Shown: positions 53,101 to 64,000 of the stretch, one piece after another | How positions within the stretch are numbered: position 1 is the stretch's first letter | Layout: every line of letters begins with the position of its first letter | Assembly: GCA_949316235.1 (NCBI GenBank) | Contig: OX438744.1 | Coordinates: 37,010,778-37,074,777, forward strand | DNA from: Oegoconia quadripuncta | Lineage: Eukaryota > Arthropoda > Insecta > Lepidoptera > Autostichidae | DNA length: 64,000 bases | Reading direction: 5' to 3' | Notes under the pieces: generated by a model | Databases searched by the model: none | What the model saw: the letters and a program-made list of their open reading frames with translations, nothing else | What the model was told of the DNA's origin: nothing | Translations under genes and position numbers: made by a program

Positions 53101-53559
53101 TTTATTAAGACATGTTATTGATAATCTAACTTAGGATCAGTATGTACTGGGTACGACTTCTCGAAAACAATCGTATGTTTCATACAAAAGTCAGAAAGAA
53201 AATCTGCACAACTATTAAAAAAATATTTGGAGCATAAAAATTATAACTAATTTTCGATCTGATAATAAGATAAACGTCTTGTTTAACTCTTTATTTTTGA
53301 AAAATTCATTTGATAATGTTTGTAAACTGCAATCGGTATCGGGAGTTCGAAAATTGCTCCCCAAATATTTTATTGTCACTTCTAAAGTGACATCTATCGG
53401 CGAATAGAATTACTATAGAACGAGCTATTCCAATAGGAAACATAATACGATACTAATTCTTACTAACTGAAGTAACGAAGACTATACAAGTTTTTAGACT
53501 ATTTTTCATTTACTTGTAAAACCTACTTAAATGTGACAGTTTTCCTTTTAACTTTGTTA

Positions 53560-53908
53560 TACCGGATGAGTTTTTTTTATCGTAAGGAATAGAAGTTATT
53601 GGCATAGGTAGTTAACTTTTTTTTTCAAAACCATCATCGACCGGCCGGAGATTTTTATGCGGCGGGATGCGTAGAGTCGGTATTATGCGAAATTTATTGG
53701 TACTCATATTTTCTCCATTTTTTTTTATTTCTTTAATTTAATGGTGTAATTATGTGGAATAGGCTACAAACGCGACCGTCACATGTCACAATGGTATAGT
53801 CAAGGATAGCTTTGAAAAAGAAAATAAACTACCTATGCCAATACCTTGAATTTCTCTTACTTAATATGCTCTATTTTTTTCCTTACGGCAAAAAAACTCG
53901 TCCTGTAT
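53560..53908 (+). mobile_element. MITE-S, nearly full-length
   Basis: The left end TACCGGATGAGTTTTTTTTA, interior GACCGGCCGGAGATTTTTAT and CTACAAACGCGACCGTCACA, and right end AAAAAAACTCGTCCTGTA are present. A short deletion removes GGGCATATTAGGTAAGTG near the left end. Confidence 0.8.
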
Positions 53909-53909
53909 A

Positions 53910-55040
53910 TATTTATTTATTTATTTTATCATTTATTGCACATAAGAAAAAAAACATACAGATACAACGGAATAGAGACGACACAACAGGTTCTGCTTAT
54001 TTCTACAATGAAATTTCTTCCAGCAGACCTACGATATAGTGGTATTGAGTGAATGAATTTTTTCACGAATCCAAAAACAACCGTATAACTGGCTGGGGGG
54101 TCGGACACTTGACTTTCAGTTGCACTTCAAAGTTTAATATTTTCCAAACGCATCCCTGAATCGAAAAACTGTTCAAAATAAATATTTTCAGCGTCCTATC
54201 CAACGAGATACAGAAACAAAAAAAAATATTGCACCAATTCCACCCTTGCCAAATTTCAGCTTTCTATGGCTAACAGCCTCTGACTTATGTCGAGGACGGA
54301 CTGACAGAGAGACGGACGTACGAGTTCCTTGTTGACAATTGAACAATAAAAATCATATATTTTCATCAAACCAAGTCACACAGCATTAACAACGTTTTAA
54401 AAGGCCATAATCTTAAATAATTTGTCGGTTGAACAACATTATGCATTCATAATTGTCAGAAAAAACATGCCCCACATAAAAAAGTTTGAATGGGGAAGCC
54501 CACGTCACGTAAAAAACTAAAATAAAATAAAAAGCTAGGGCGGCACGCGTACCACCAATTAACTCGCTTTTTTTGAATAACGTTTAACATTTTTTCCTTT
54601 TTTTTTATTGGTTCACTGTAATAGCAGGGGGCGTTTTTTATTCCGGTTCTTTTTTTGAAATGTGTTAGGATTAACACGTGTGTTTTTTCATTGGTTACGG
54701 CGATTATAACGGTGTGCGTGCTGAGTTCTGACACGCAATGTTTGGATAGGGTGCGTATGTTTTTTTTATTTGATTTTCATTTCGTTCGTTCGCTTATGGT
54801 TTTTGTTTCGTGAATTGATATTGAGCAGTTTAACGGTTCGTTTGCGGTGTGGGGTAGGATAAATGTTAAAAGAAAGAAAATCGTTTTTTTAATGTGTACT
54901 TGGATTCTCTTTTTAAAAATTTTTAAACGCAAAACACCTCATGCTTGTCATGTATTTTTATTTATTGGTTTACCTCAACTGTCAAAGACTCCAGGGTGAC
55001 CTTGGTCAACGAATGCAGTAACATACAGTTTCCATATATA
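53910..55040. other. Mostly unrecognised
   Basis: TTTATTTATTTATTTTATCA and TTTATTGCACATAAG at 53911-53946 look like the poly(A) end and AATAAA signal of a minus-strand LINE. AATTTCAGCTTTCTATGGCT with GAGGACGGACTGACAGAGAG at 54255-54312 is a phrase frequent in lepidopteran repeats. The rest shows nothing. Confidence 0.35.
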
Positions 55041-55252
55041 TGACGACCGATTATAGTGGATAGTGGCCCTGTCAGCGAAACCAACGGTTACGGGTTCGAA
55101 TCCCGCGAGGTGTAGATATTTGTGTGATGAATACAAACATTTATTCCCGAGTCATGGATTTTTTAATAAATATTTATCCGTTATCTAGTATCTATAGTAT
55201 AAGCTTTGCTTAGTTTGGGACTAGATGATTGGTGTAAGTGTCCGAAATATTT
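55041..55252 (+). mobile_element. SINE-B, full-length
   Basis: The head has TTATAGTGGATAGTGGCCCT and GGTTACGGGTTCGAATCCCG (intact B-box). It is followed by ATTCCCGAGTCATGGATTTT and the tail TTATCCGTTATCTAGTATCT through GTGTAAGTGTCCGAAATATT. Confidence 0.8.
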
Positions 55253-55489
55253 AATTTAATTAATCAATACAAAAACACGTATTTAGTATGATGGCTGGGG
55301 ACTCACAGAAACCTGACCTCCCTGACACGATAGTTGGATGTGCCTTTGCCAACGATGATAAAAGAAACCATTTTGGTATTCTTGCGCTCTGTCTCAATTG
55401 CATACAGTGGAATGACGTTTAAAGACACTTTCCTGTTTTATGTTTAAAGAAATATTAAATTCCAAAAAATCAATTAAAGTCTAGGTTCA

Positions 55490-55685
55490 TTCATCAACAG
55501 CCTTACATGTCCCTACTGTTGGGGCACGACCTCATCTCATTGTGAGAGGACGGGCCACAATTCACCACGGGGGCTCAGTATCGGATTGGTGGGTTTCTGT
55601 CAGACTTATGGCCACCTGACAGTCAGTGTTTTTAGCCGCCCACGTAGACCACAGACTTGGCGTAACGAGTGCCTTATATTAATAG
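55490..55685 (+). repeat. Repeat P, diverged copy
   Basis: GGGCCACAATTCACCACGGG, GGATTGGTGGGTTTCTGTCA and CACAGACTTGGCGTAACGAG match the family at 14605-14735. Confidence 0.5.
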
Positions 55686-56637
55686 GGTTTAGGACCCGAT
55701 TTCGAAAGACATATAAGCGAGAGCCATTTGTGCGACGCCAGATAATCGAAGTGCCATATGAACGAAACGCCATTTAGCCGATGGGCCATTTAATCGAAAA
55801 GACAATAATTCAGTTGTGCGATGAGTTCGAAAATATTACAAATATGTCAAGCTAACATCGAAGGTTAAGGCGGGCAAGCTTCGCTCCCGCCTTAATCTCC
55901 TAAACCTAACCAACAGTGTCGGGGTGCCCCGGCCCGTATTGCTCGCTCGCTACAGATCTTATGGCTTTCGCATATGTCTTTTCGATTAAAGTTAAAGTTT
56001 TTTTCTTTTAACATTAGCATCGCAATATATTTACGAATACTTAATGTATGTAAGGAAAAATATAGAATCGTTTAAGAATTTAATGTTAATAGCAGATATA
56101 AAAATAAACTTGCTGTTCATGTCAGCCGTTTACACAAAGTCACTAAGTCATTTAAGGGGCAATGTATACGCTTTTATAATAAGGTACCAGTGGACATTCA
56201 AAATTTTATCTCTAAATAAATTTAAAACCATCATAAAACAGACATTATTTAAAAATTTCTGACTATAATAAAATTTCTGACTATCTGGATGATAAGCAAG
56301 CATGGACATAGACCGCTCGGCGATATTCAGTCTAATTATACAATGTAATATAATTGTAACCCAAACTTATTTAAAAGAGCAACCCTTGAGTTTCTTGCTC
56401 GTTTTTCTCTGGGGAATCTGCTTTGCGAATGAGCAATAATGTCAATAATTTAAATATTAAGATAAAAAATGTGACGTTTTCAAGTGATAATCTTTATCCG
56501 ACGAAATAAATATTTTTTGAGTTTGACTTATTAAATGCTCCATCGGCTAAATGACGTTTCGTTCATATGTCACTTCGATTATCTGGCGTCGCACAAATGG
56601 CTTTCACTTATATATCTTTCGTAATCAGGACTTAAAT
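55686..56637. mobile_element. TIR element with 16-bp-periodic arms, split by a LINE
   Basis: The left arm, 55686-55805, contains ATATAAGCGAGAGCCATTTG, TGCGACGCCAGATAATCGAA and GAACGAAACGCCATTTAGCC; the right arm (56530-56637, plus 55965-55990) is its reverse complement. The arms consist of units of about 16 bases beginning GCCAT and ending in CGA plus two to four bases. The centre includes AAGGCGGG...CCCGCCTT, a GC-rich hairpin (55866-55893). A LINE (55991-56529) interrupts the right arm. No ORF of its own. Confidence 0.65.
55991..56529 (+). mobile_element. LINE insertion, family of 22845-23575, with 6-bp target duplication
   Basis: Coding remnant CATCGCAATATATTTACGAA, CAATGTATACGCTTTTATAA, GTACCAGTGGACATTCAAAA with deletions relative to 22845-23575; 3' UTR AAAGAGCAACCCTTGAGTTT and end AAATATTTTTTGAGTTTGAC. 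ATTAAA on both sides (55985-55990, 56530-56535) is the likely target duplication. Removing the insert restores the arm of the host element. Confidence 0.75.
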
Positions 56638-56888
56638 CTATATTATTAACCGGGATCCACTATTTGACGTGCTTATTATACTTAAGCAAGAAAACACTCT
56701 TATTAAAATGCCACCAGTGGTCACCCATTCAAGGACTTCGCTTATCGAAAATGAATAGCGAATTGAACTACGGCACGAGTGCTTTGCGCATATAGGTTAA
56801 CCAACGCAAGTTAAGGTCATGATTTTGGATATGAATGCTACAAAGAGCATGCTATTAAATTCAAGAAAAAATGTCCGTTACGATATTA

Positions 56889-57314
56889 TATTAGGTCCTT
56901 ACCTATGAAATTGGCGTTTTGTATGAAGAATTTCATTAAGACTGGTTTCTCCATACAAACATTTTTGATTTTTTTTTGGGAACGGCAAATCCAAATTTAG
57001 CTAAACTTTGTGTGTATTATCGAATAACATTAAGTTAAGTATAGGTAGCGTTAATTTTTAAGAGTAACCGCTTTATAAAAGTTTCAGCGAATCTAAGAAA
57101 TGATTATGGGAAGCACATGAAAAGAGCTCTGTTCAATTTCTTTTTATTATGTGATTTAGCCCAGAAATTAAAAAATATTTCATGGGACACCTTGAAATAA
57201 TATTCCATTTTCCAAATAAAAAACCAATTTGGATATAGCTTTTAAAATCGCAGGAATTGGTATATATTATTAACGAAGAAAAAAAACTCCAATTTAATAG
57301 GTAAATACCCAATA
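56889..57314 (+). mobile_element. MITE-G, copy 3
   Basis: Starts TATTAGGTCCTTACCTATGA and ends AAACTCCAATTTAATAGGTA; collinear with 13139-13546 throughout (GGGAACGGCAAATCC, GAAAAGAGCTCTGTT). Confidence 0.8.
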
Positions 57315-57718
57315 ATTTGTTTCTTTTACAATTTCCTGACGTAATTTGTAAGTGAACTTAAGTAGTTATCGATCAGCGGAACAAACAGATAGAAGAGCGC
57401 TTTGTTCGGTATGGCCGCCCCTGGAATATCGTTCACTTGTCACGGAATACTACCATCAATAACATTTTAGTAAGTCGCCCGGTTAGTGTGGAGGTGGATT
57501 CTAGGTTTAAAAATGGCGGCTATTTCAAGAAAAAATCAAGAAAAAAATTTCAGGCCTTGATTTTTTTTCTTTTTTTTATGCCTTGATCAAGTTATTCTGT
57601 CAACACTTTTTTAAACTACATCTATACTTCTCTTTCTTCCAGGAATAATAACGAGATAGTATTACACTAAAATTACTTGTTATTTCGAGAAGTACAGAAT
57701 TAATACCTTTGTTTAATA

Positions 57719-57862
57719 ATGGTGTCGATTCGAATGCACACCAACTAAACTAAGCCCAGTTTAGGAGTGGTGCCGTCGCATAGTACTGTTCCAGGGAGAA
57801 AGAGACAGCACTACTTTAAAACTGGTTTTAGTTTAGTTGGTGTACATCCGAATCGACACCAA
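57719..57862. mobile_element. MITE-T, copy 2
   Basis: Terminal inverted repeats GGTGTCGATTCGAATGCACA and TGTACATCCGAATCGACACC, and the shared centre GGAGTGGTGCCGTCGCA, AGAGAAAGAGACAGCACTAC. The TTTAG repeats are shorter than in 12601-12772. Confidence 0.8.
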
Positions 57863-59123
57863 TGTGTAATTAAATAGGTTTTTTAAAATGTATTCATAAT
57901 TAGTAGAAGAGATACATAATACATAACGAAATTAAAAAGAAAACTATTTCACGTAAATAGGCTCTCTTTGATTACAAGTAATGATCGACAAAATTGAGAC
58001 ATTGGGTAGCTGGGTCTATAAAAAGATTAAAGAAACTTATAAATAACTTTGTATTTTAAATATCTGATTAGGCGACCGAATACTGCGCGTGGTCCTTAAC
58101 GCGTTAGTATGGTTTTACGGGTATCAAAAAGGCGATGGAATTTGGCGTCGACACATATTATTCATAGAAAAAAATATGGCTGATGGAGATAAACTGCCAT
58201 AATGAATAACAGAAAATGCCATAATGTTCATTAATCTTAACAGTCTTAAAAAGGACGTTGCTAGAGTATTAATAGAAAGGTACGTCCAAATTTTAAGACA
58301 TCCTTATTCTTGCTTTGAAAATAATGATTTAAATAGATAAGTTTCCGAGTAAAAAACCTGCCGACCGTCGACTGAATACTTTTTGTGTCAAGTTTCTTTT
58401 ATTTTCTAATTTGCGTGTACTTTGAAATAAATATTATTTTTACTTGGAATGAGAATCTCTTCGAAAAGTAGCAGAAAAGAGAGTACTTCGGTCTAAGAAA
58501 AAGTCCCACTCCATATTTGACAAACATAACCCTTCACGAATCTTCCAAAAATGATTAAAAATAGGTCGCAGTGCGTGCGCGGGTGGTCATTACGACCCTC
58601 TATTATAACTTTTTTATTGGAGACCTGCTTCGTGCTTCTTCGTCAGTTTTGGTATTATAAATGTAATTTTTAAAATTTGTTTTGTAGCAGGCTCTGTCGA
58701 GTTTACGGTAGAAGCCATTTCACCTGATAGATTAATTGTGAATCATTGCAGTTACTGGGAAGGTCATTGCAGACAGGGCATTCCATTCATGCACTCTCTG
58801 TCCCATATGGGATATACATAAGTCCCATATATGTAGTCCCAAGTATGTGGATAGATGTAACATTTGAAAGTTTGAAATCAATTACCGAATCCTTTTTTCC
58901 TTGTATTCTTGACCATGTTTGAACGACTTATCTATTCTGCAGGCACGATATTACTATGTTACAATATTAAAAATTTATATTTGCAGTAACTTAGTTGTTG
59001 CAAAGCAATGATTGGACTCTCCTTTTAAGTTATGTTAGCTTGTGTTGAGAAACGCCTGGTTTCAGAAACGAGTTCGTAGTAATTTTCGCAAAACATTTTT
59101 AAACATTTTCCCCTTCAACAAAC
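57863..59123. other. No recognisable feature
   Basis: AT-rich; GCCATAATGAATAACAGAAA with a second GCCATAATG at 58195-58225 is a trivial repeat. The palindromic CCCATATGGGA (58802-58812) stands next to ATAAGTCCCATATATG. No coding signature. Confidence 0.4.
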
Positions 59124-59453
59124 CGCCTCCGTGGCTCAATGTAAACAACATTAGATTTACGATTCGAAGGTCGCGGGTTCGATCCCTAGCGGGGTACATG
59201 TTTAAGTACTCGGCTTGGTTGGTAGTAGGGCATTTCAAATGTCCGTCTGGCTAACTACCACCATCTTATTTAGAAATCTGCCGCCAAGCAGCAATGTTAA
59301 TAGCATTGTTGTGTTCCGGTTGTCAGAGATAAGATAGCCAGTCCCCCAAATGTGTTGGGGTTTCTGGGTCAGTACACCTCATCTCACGACCTCGTCTTCA
59401 CATAACATCAGGTATGATTGAGGTCATGTGCGAACCCGTCGTGCATAAAAAAA
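59124..59453 (+). mobile_element. SINE-A, full-length
   Basis: The complete head (CGCCTCCGTGGCTCAATG, GGTTCGATCCC), body and A tail are present. It diverges at a few positions, for example ATTAGATTTACGATTCGAAG in the head. Confidence 0.85.
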
Positions 59454-60494
59454 TATCAAAATATCGACTTTAAGAGAATATACTGCATTTTTTCTGTTAC
59501 TATGGAAACTTAAAATCCTATCCTTTAAATCTAGTTTAGTATTTCAATACTCTTTTTCGAAAACATTCTCAACTAACTTTTTTGATCTAGCTTTATAGGT
59601 ATAAAGTTCCCATAGAATCGGTTTTTTTTAATTTAAAAAAATTTGGACTTAAAAGTTTGTATGGAAAAACAGTCCATACAGGTTATAAGCTTGTATCCAT
59701 AAATTATACTTACCCATGAATATTTTACATGATAAACCATTATTCGAGATTTTCTTGTATATTTTCTTGAGTCATCATTATCTTGCCCTAGTAATTGTAG
59801 AAAGAATTAATGGATACTCCAATAACCATAGAGTATCTACGGGACATCATAGTCATTGATTTATAAATAGTCGATGTTTTATTGATATTTACTCGCATTT
59901 AAAAGAAGGGAGTCCAGCCCTAATGGTTCTTTTATTAATGAGTAATCTACATTGAATAGTGTTGGATGTCTTTCTTTCCACCGAAAATTATCGATTTCCC
60001 GTCATTTCGTTACTTATGCTTTATTATGTTTATGACGTACACTGAATATTTTATCAGGTCACATTTTGAGTCGTATATAAACGTAAAATGATTGATGGAA
60101 GTATTTTTGTTTATTATTTTTGTTTGATGTCTCCGTCATGGTAATGTTTATTGTATTTTGTTAGTTTAATTAGAATATTTTGAAAGCACACAAGGCCGTA
60201 TATTATTATTATTTTTTCAATCAATATAGTTTTTTTTTAATGGGCGGGCTCAAGTAGAAGTGGAGAAAGTTTAAAGGAACTTCTTCTTGAATATGGGTGT
60301 TAGACTTTCCAACAAGAAATTATTGAGTGTTCGCCAAAAATTTATAACAGAAAGTAAGTTTATTTTTTCAAAAGTACTTGAAGAATAGTTTTTCCCTCTG
60401 AGGACTAGATTCGAGACCAGCTCTTGAAACCCTAAGCTCATAAATACTATGTTTAGAGATGATACAGGATGTGGTCGATAATTAAATTACATTT
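59454..60494. other. No recognisable feature
   Basis: AT-rich without recognisable ORF, repeat or RNA gene. Confidence 0.4.
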
Positions 60495-60560
60495 GACGAC
60501 AGATTGGTGTAGTGGATATAGTGACCCTATCAGCGAAACCAACGGTTGCGGGTTAGAATT
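60495..60560 (+). mobile_element. SINE-B head fragment
   Basis: GACGACAGATTGGTGTAGTG and GCGAAACCAACGGTTGCGGG match the head at 55041-55110. It stops within the B-box. Confidence 0.65.
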
Positions 60561-61099
60561 TGTTTAAATGGTGCCTTAATATGGGCAACAGATAAGGCAT
60601 GAAAAGGTTTTCCATTTCTGGTTTTATGTGGTCGATATATGTGCAATAATCTTAAAGTTTTTATGAAAAATGTCTGATATTGGCTAAGGGTTAAAGTTTG
60701 TGGAAAAAATACTTTCAAGTTAAAAAAATTGGTTTATGAATATTTTTATTGAATTTGTATTAATACAATAAAGTATGCCTATCGAATAGGGCATATTTGG
60801 TAAATAAAATCTTAATCTGCTTATATAAATAATTAGGTAAATAAAGGTGCTTTAATCTGTGTTCTCTTCTTAGCTTCTCTCTATACCTTAGCACAATCCT
60901 GTTGTCGCTTATTATTATTATTTTATATATCAATAAATATTTATTTAGTACACCTATATATTTACGTTTGTATTTTGTTGCTATTTTATAAATGTTATGT
61001 TTAAGTAGGTATATTTGTCTATTGATCTATGTATGTATGTGTATGTAAATATATGAAATTTATTCATGTAGTTTGTATCTGCATCCCTATTTAATACCG

Positions 61100-61272
61100 C
61101 ACAACCTACCTATTTCAAATCCTTAGACCTAAAGGTTGCCTGGAAGAGATCGCTTTTAGTGATAAGGTCGCCAAATTGTACATTCTATTCTTACCACTTT
61201 TCTGAAACTGTACCTATTTTCTTATCTGTTGTGTAATAAAGTGTATTTGTATTGTATTGTATTGTATTGTAT
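61100..61272 (+). mobile_element. LINE 3' end with GTATT repeat tail
   Basis: ACCTAAAGGTTGCCTGGAAG, AGATCGCTTTTAGTGATAAG, GTACATTCTATTCTTACC, then AATAAAGTGTATTTGTATTG with five TGTAT units. The last codons, promoter-proximal part and ORF are missing. The same 3' sequence is at 63935-64000. Similar ends are common on lepidopteran LINEs. Confidence 0.55.
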
Positions 61273-61704
61273 AAAATAAAAGTTATTGGCATAAGTTTTT
61301 TTTTTTTTTTCAAAACCATCATCGGCGTTCGCACCGGCCGGAGATTGATACGTAACTGGCGGAATTCGTAGGGTTCCTATCGTGCGAAATTTATTTGGAA
61401 CACATATTTAATCCAAGTTTTTTTTAATTTATTTAATTTAATGATGTAATTTAGTGGAATATACGAGTACCTTGTAGGCTACAAACGCGATCGTCAAATG
61501 ACACAACGCTTAAATCGACGATGATTTTGAAAAAAAAAATCTACCTTCTATTTCACTTATCTAATAAGCCCTATTTTTTCCCATATTTTTTTTTTATTTA
61601 AAGCGTTTGACTACAATCTCACCTGATGGAAAGTGACGATGTAGCCGAAGATGTATCACGCGCACCCAAACCGCACCGCACCCTTACGGTAAAAAACCTC
61701 ATAC
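61272..61704 (+). mobile_element. MITE-S with nested LINE tail
   Basis: The left terminal repeat is lost; it starts at AAAGTTATTGGCATAAG. The interior GCACCGGCCGGAGATTGATA and CTACAAACGCGATCGTCAAA and the right end CCTTACGGTAAAAAACCTCA are present. The right end is split between CCCTATTTTTTCCC (to 61581) and CCTTACGG (from 61683) by 61586-61679. Confidence 0.75.
61586..61679 (-). pseudogene. CR1/jockey-type LINE tail nested in MITE-S
   Basis: Minus strand GATACATCTTCGGCTACATC, GTCACTTTCCATCAGGTGAG matches the end of 7122-7232 (SSS.TSSLSIR). A T run at 61588-61598 is its poly(A). Only the final codons are present. Confidence 0.65.
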
Positions 61705-61709
61705 GGTTT

Positions 61710-61800
61710 AAAAAAACACCCATTGAGTTTCTTGTCCTTCTCCTCAAAAGAGAACTGTGAGCTTAAAAAGTTACTATTTTCAAGTGTAAATTTTAAATAC
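61710..61800 (+). mobile_element. LINE tail, family of 22845-23575
   Basis: CCCATTGAGTTTCTTGTCCT, TCTCCTCAAAAGAGAACTG and TTTTCAAGTGTAAATTTT match the 3' UTR of the family. No coding sequence or terminal repeat. Confidence 0.5.
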
Positions 61801-63250
61801 AATACAAAGTATACATAGCTCTACTAAAAAAAAAGTTGGTAAGAGTAGAATTTTACATATTATGATAAATCATTTTTGATTAATTGTTGACCTGGGAATG
61901 AATCTTAGAATTTTTCTTCACTTGTATTTCTATAACAAGACCTGTTCTGGGCATTACTTACTCTGGATTTTAACATCCGAAACTCAAGCGTATCAAAATC
62001 GATCTAAGTATTTTATTTAAGAAAGTCGTTCACATCATCGATGCTTATGCCTACTTGACTGTTTTTGTTTTAAATATTTTCACTGTGAATTTATTAGGTA
62101 AACGGACAGCACCGCGGCAGGGAGTTAGTTTTATATGAAAACAGAATGTAAGAGGCATTACAAACACATTGTAACTTCTTCATTGTCTTCAGGGTTAAGA
62201 TTTATAGATAACTCATAGTAGATATTATTATTGATTAACTCATCTGCATTTCAAATGTGTCGATGACCACTTTCCATAAGCTTGGCCGTGTCACCAGCTT
62301 GTCAACCGAACTTTCTCACGTCTAAAGAAAAACAGTTCGAATTAAATTCAATTTGACGAAACAAAAACATCGAGTCTTTTATTTAGCAATCTTGTCTCTA
62401 GATCCTTTCCCATAGACAACAAAGAACTTCCAAACAATCCATTATAAAACACCCAACCGGTTCTAACAATTGTTTTTGGGAAAGACAAAAAACTATGTGA
62501 CATTATTAGTACGCTTGTGAAGGTATTTTGTGAGGCATTCGATCAAAATTCGAATTTGCATATTTTATAAAGGGTCAAACGGGTTTGAATGGATGTTTTT
62601 TAGTGTCGAGAGCGGAACTGATTCGTTGATAAAAGGTGATGTAGAGTGTACTGTTACATCCTAGTATCTTGTTGAGGGGTGTATTTATATGCAATTTCAA
62701 TTTCACTAGTAATGGAATACATGTGTAAAATCTACCCATGATTTTCGGGTTACAACACTTAAACTATGAGTTCTTAACTTTATTAAGAAAATTTTTTAAC
62801 AAAAAAACTGGCTTCATTTATTCAGCCACTGCAAGGTAAAAAATAATTTTATTGAAACGCTCGTATCTCTCAATAGTTTCTATGTTCACTGTCGTTATTA
62901 TTATTATTTCTACTATATAAAAAAATATATTTCGAAGTCAGCGAAAGTAAATCCTCGTATAATCACTGTTAGATCCTGGCACCCATATTTATTGGTAATT
63001 GCACCAATCTTCTCTACACATTTTCTATACAAACCTAAACTGCATCTACTCGTAGTTTCCCTGTGCAAAAACAATACAATCGTCTAAATATCTAATGCTA
63101 TTCTGCTGTTTACCATGATTACGAAAAAACTACTGAACCGATAAAATTGCAATGGAACCAATTTGATGGTATCCCCTTTCATTTACAAAAAGAATCACTC
63201 GAATCAACCGCCAAATCTCGGAGATAATAAATAATAATATAATAATAATA
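61801..63250. other. No recognisable feature
   Basis: AT-rich; no repeat partner, RNA gene or ORF with a known signature. Confidence 0.4.
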
Positions 63251-63533
63251 AATGGCTTTGCACAAACACACAGCGCCATCTAGGTCCACAGTAAGCATCT
63301 AGGCTTGTTTTATGGATACCAGATGGTATCCATAAAACAATTGATATGATTGATTGGATTGATGGATTGATAAACTACACAAATACACATACACAAATAA
63401 ATGAAAAACACCCATAACTCGGGAACACATGTCTGTATTCATCATACAAACATAATGCCCCTAGCGGGATTCGAACCCGCGACCATTTAGTATAGTAGCA
63501 GAGTTTCTAACCACTACACCAAACAGGTCGTCA
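63251..63533 (-). mobile_element. SINE-B, full-length
   Basis: Minus strand: head GACGACCTGTTTGGTGTAGT and GGTCGCGGGTTCGAATCCCG (intact B-box), body CCCGAGTTATGGGTGTTTTT, tail AAGCCTAGATGCTTACTGTG. The stretch ATACCATCTGGTATCCATAA is a local palindrome. Both pol III boxes are intact. Confidence 0.8.
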
Positions 63534-63602
63534 AATACCGATGTGCATACATAAAAAAAAACATTGCAAACGGCCAAATTGAGTACCTCCTTCGTTTTGA
63601 AA

Positions 63603-63825
63603 TTGGTTAATTTTTTTTTTATATGGCAAACGAGCATGCGGGTCATGTGATGGAAAGCAATCACCGCCGCCCATGGACACCCGCAACACCAAAAGGGTCA
63701 CAGATGCGTTGCCGGCCTTTGAGGAAGGTGTAGGCTCGTTTCTTGAAGGTTCCAATGTCGTACTCGTTCGGGAATACCGCTGCAGGAAGTCCGTTCCACA
63801 GGATGGTTGTACGTGGTAAGAAGTT
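63603..63825 (-). pseudogene. CR1/jockey-type LINE tail
   Basis: The minus frame reads [54 protein letters not shown] with a stop at 63661-63663. T run at 63607-63619 is the poly(A) tail. Truncated at NFLPR; the ORF that continues upstream to 63927 is flanking sequence. 12 or so bases of the usual 3' UTR (GAGAGGGCGG) are missing. Confidence 0.8.
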
Positions 63826-63934
63826 AATAATCGGTTCTCTTCTTCTCATAATTACACAGGCGATTTTAGGACTGCCGAGATGTATCTCACATTCAAGATA
63901 TGTAACGACATCGTTGTGGAAAGTCATTTTGACC

Positions 63935-64000
63935 CGATTGCCCCAGGAAGACTGGCACGTGTACGTTCTACTCTTACCATTTTCTGTAATTGTATTTTCT
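63935..64000 (+). mobile_element. LINE 3' end, cut by window edge
   Basis: GATTGCCCCAGGAAGACTGG, ACGTTCTACTCTTACCATTT and TGTAATTGTATTTTC resemble 61140-61230. Continues beyond the window. Confidence 0.45.

Noticed and set aside
1..64000. CRISPR arrays, prokaryotic operons or phage genes
   Set aside because: No regularly spaced identical repeats with unique spacers, and no bacterial gene density; all repeats are eukaryotic interspersed or simple repeats.

Overview
This window looks like repeat-rich, AT-rich nuclear DNA from an insect, most likely a moth or butterfly (Lepidoptera). The basis is the combination of repeat types: tRNA-headed SINEs with a CCTCCGTGGCTCAATG head, CR1/jockey-type LINE tails ending in [11 protein letters not shown]...[12 protein letters not shown]-type tails reading RVMNMDVD...KKKTYCADPK, and short repeats ending in GCGGGCGGAAAGCTAGT. 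I know these from lepidopteran genomes, but no search was run. No ribosomal RNA, true tRNA, CRISPR array, operon or prokaryotic feature was seen. No host protein-coding gene could be established. Every ORF with a recognisable protein signature belongs to a mobile element, except a broken THAP-domain fragment and one unassigned ORF of about 100 codons.

Layout. 0-12 kb: dispersed SINE and LINE scraps, a TGTGAC hexamer array (6.54-6.71 kb), and the minus-strand THAP fragment (11.46-11.76 kb) between inverted repeats. 12-21 kb: MITE families T and G, an A-B-A' duplicated LINE segment (13.9-14.5 kb), a foldback element with 272-bp arms (16.87-17.74 kb), and a minisatellite of 32-bp units (19.9-20.5 kb). 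22-33 kb: the best-kept LINE ORF (22.84-23.32 kb), a SINE in the edge of a MITE with a clear target duplication, a LINE tail nested in another MITE copy (25.58-25.86 kb), and two RTE tails. 33.6-33.8 kb: a TATA box, weak initiator and strong splice donor, the best hint of a host promoter and first exon. 35-45 kb: more LINE tails, a perfect 32-bp hairpin (37.07-37.14 kb), a CA array (40.48-40.67 kb), a CCAAT/E-box palindrome (41.66-41.77 kb) and a GC-rich retroposed fragment with a 12-bp target duplication (44.61-45.09 kb). 45-64 kb: a head-to-head pair of CTAG-ending repeats (50.2-50.6 kb), a roughly 46-bp minisatellite (52.1-52.5 kb), a terminal-inverted-repeat element carrying a nested LINE (55.69-56.64 kb), and further SINE, MITE and LINE copies to the end.

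The elements act as a layered record of insertions, not as a pathway. LINE tails and SINEs sit inside MITEs, so the MITE insertions are older. Shorter gaps not given their own entry (for example 2.88-3.24, 10.83-11.22, 12.78-13.08, 13.55-13.89, 15.10-15.46, 15.52-15.97, 18.63-18.95, 19.56-19.88, 20.51-20.94, 22.43-22.84, 27.37-27.85, 28.47-29.08, 29.61-29.87, 30.11-30.54, 30.70-31.14, 31.48-31.86, 37.60-37.94, 39.99-40.47, 41.18-41.54, 43.03-43.59, 52.47-52.92, 53.10-53.55, 56.64-56.88 and 57.32-57.71 kb) hold AT-rich sequence in which I recognise nothing. Family names such as SINE-A or MITE-S are labels used only in this report. Element boundaries are by eye and may be off by several bases.
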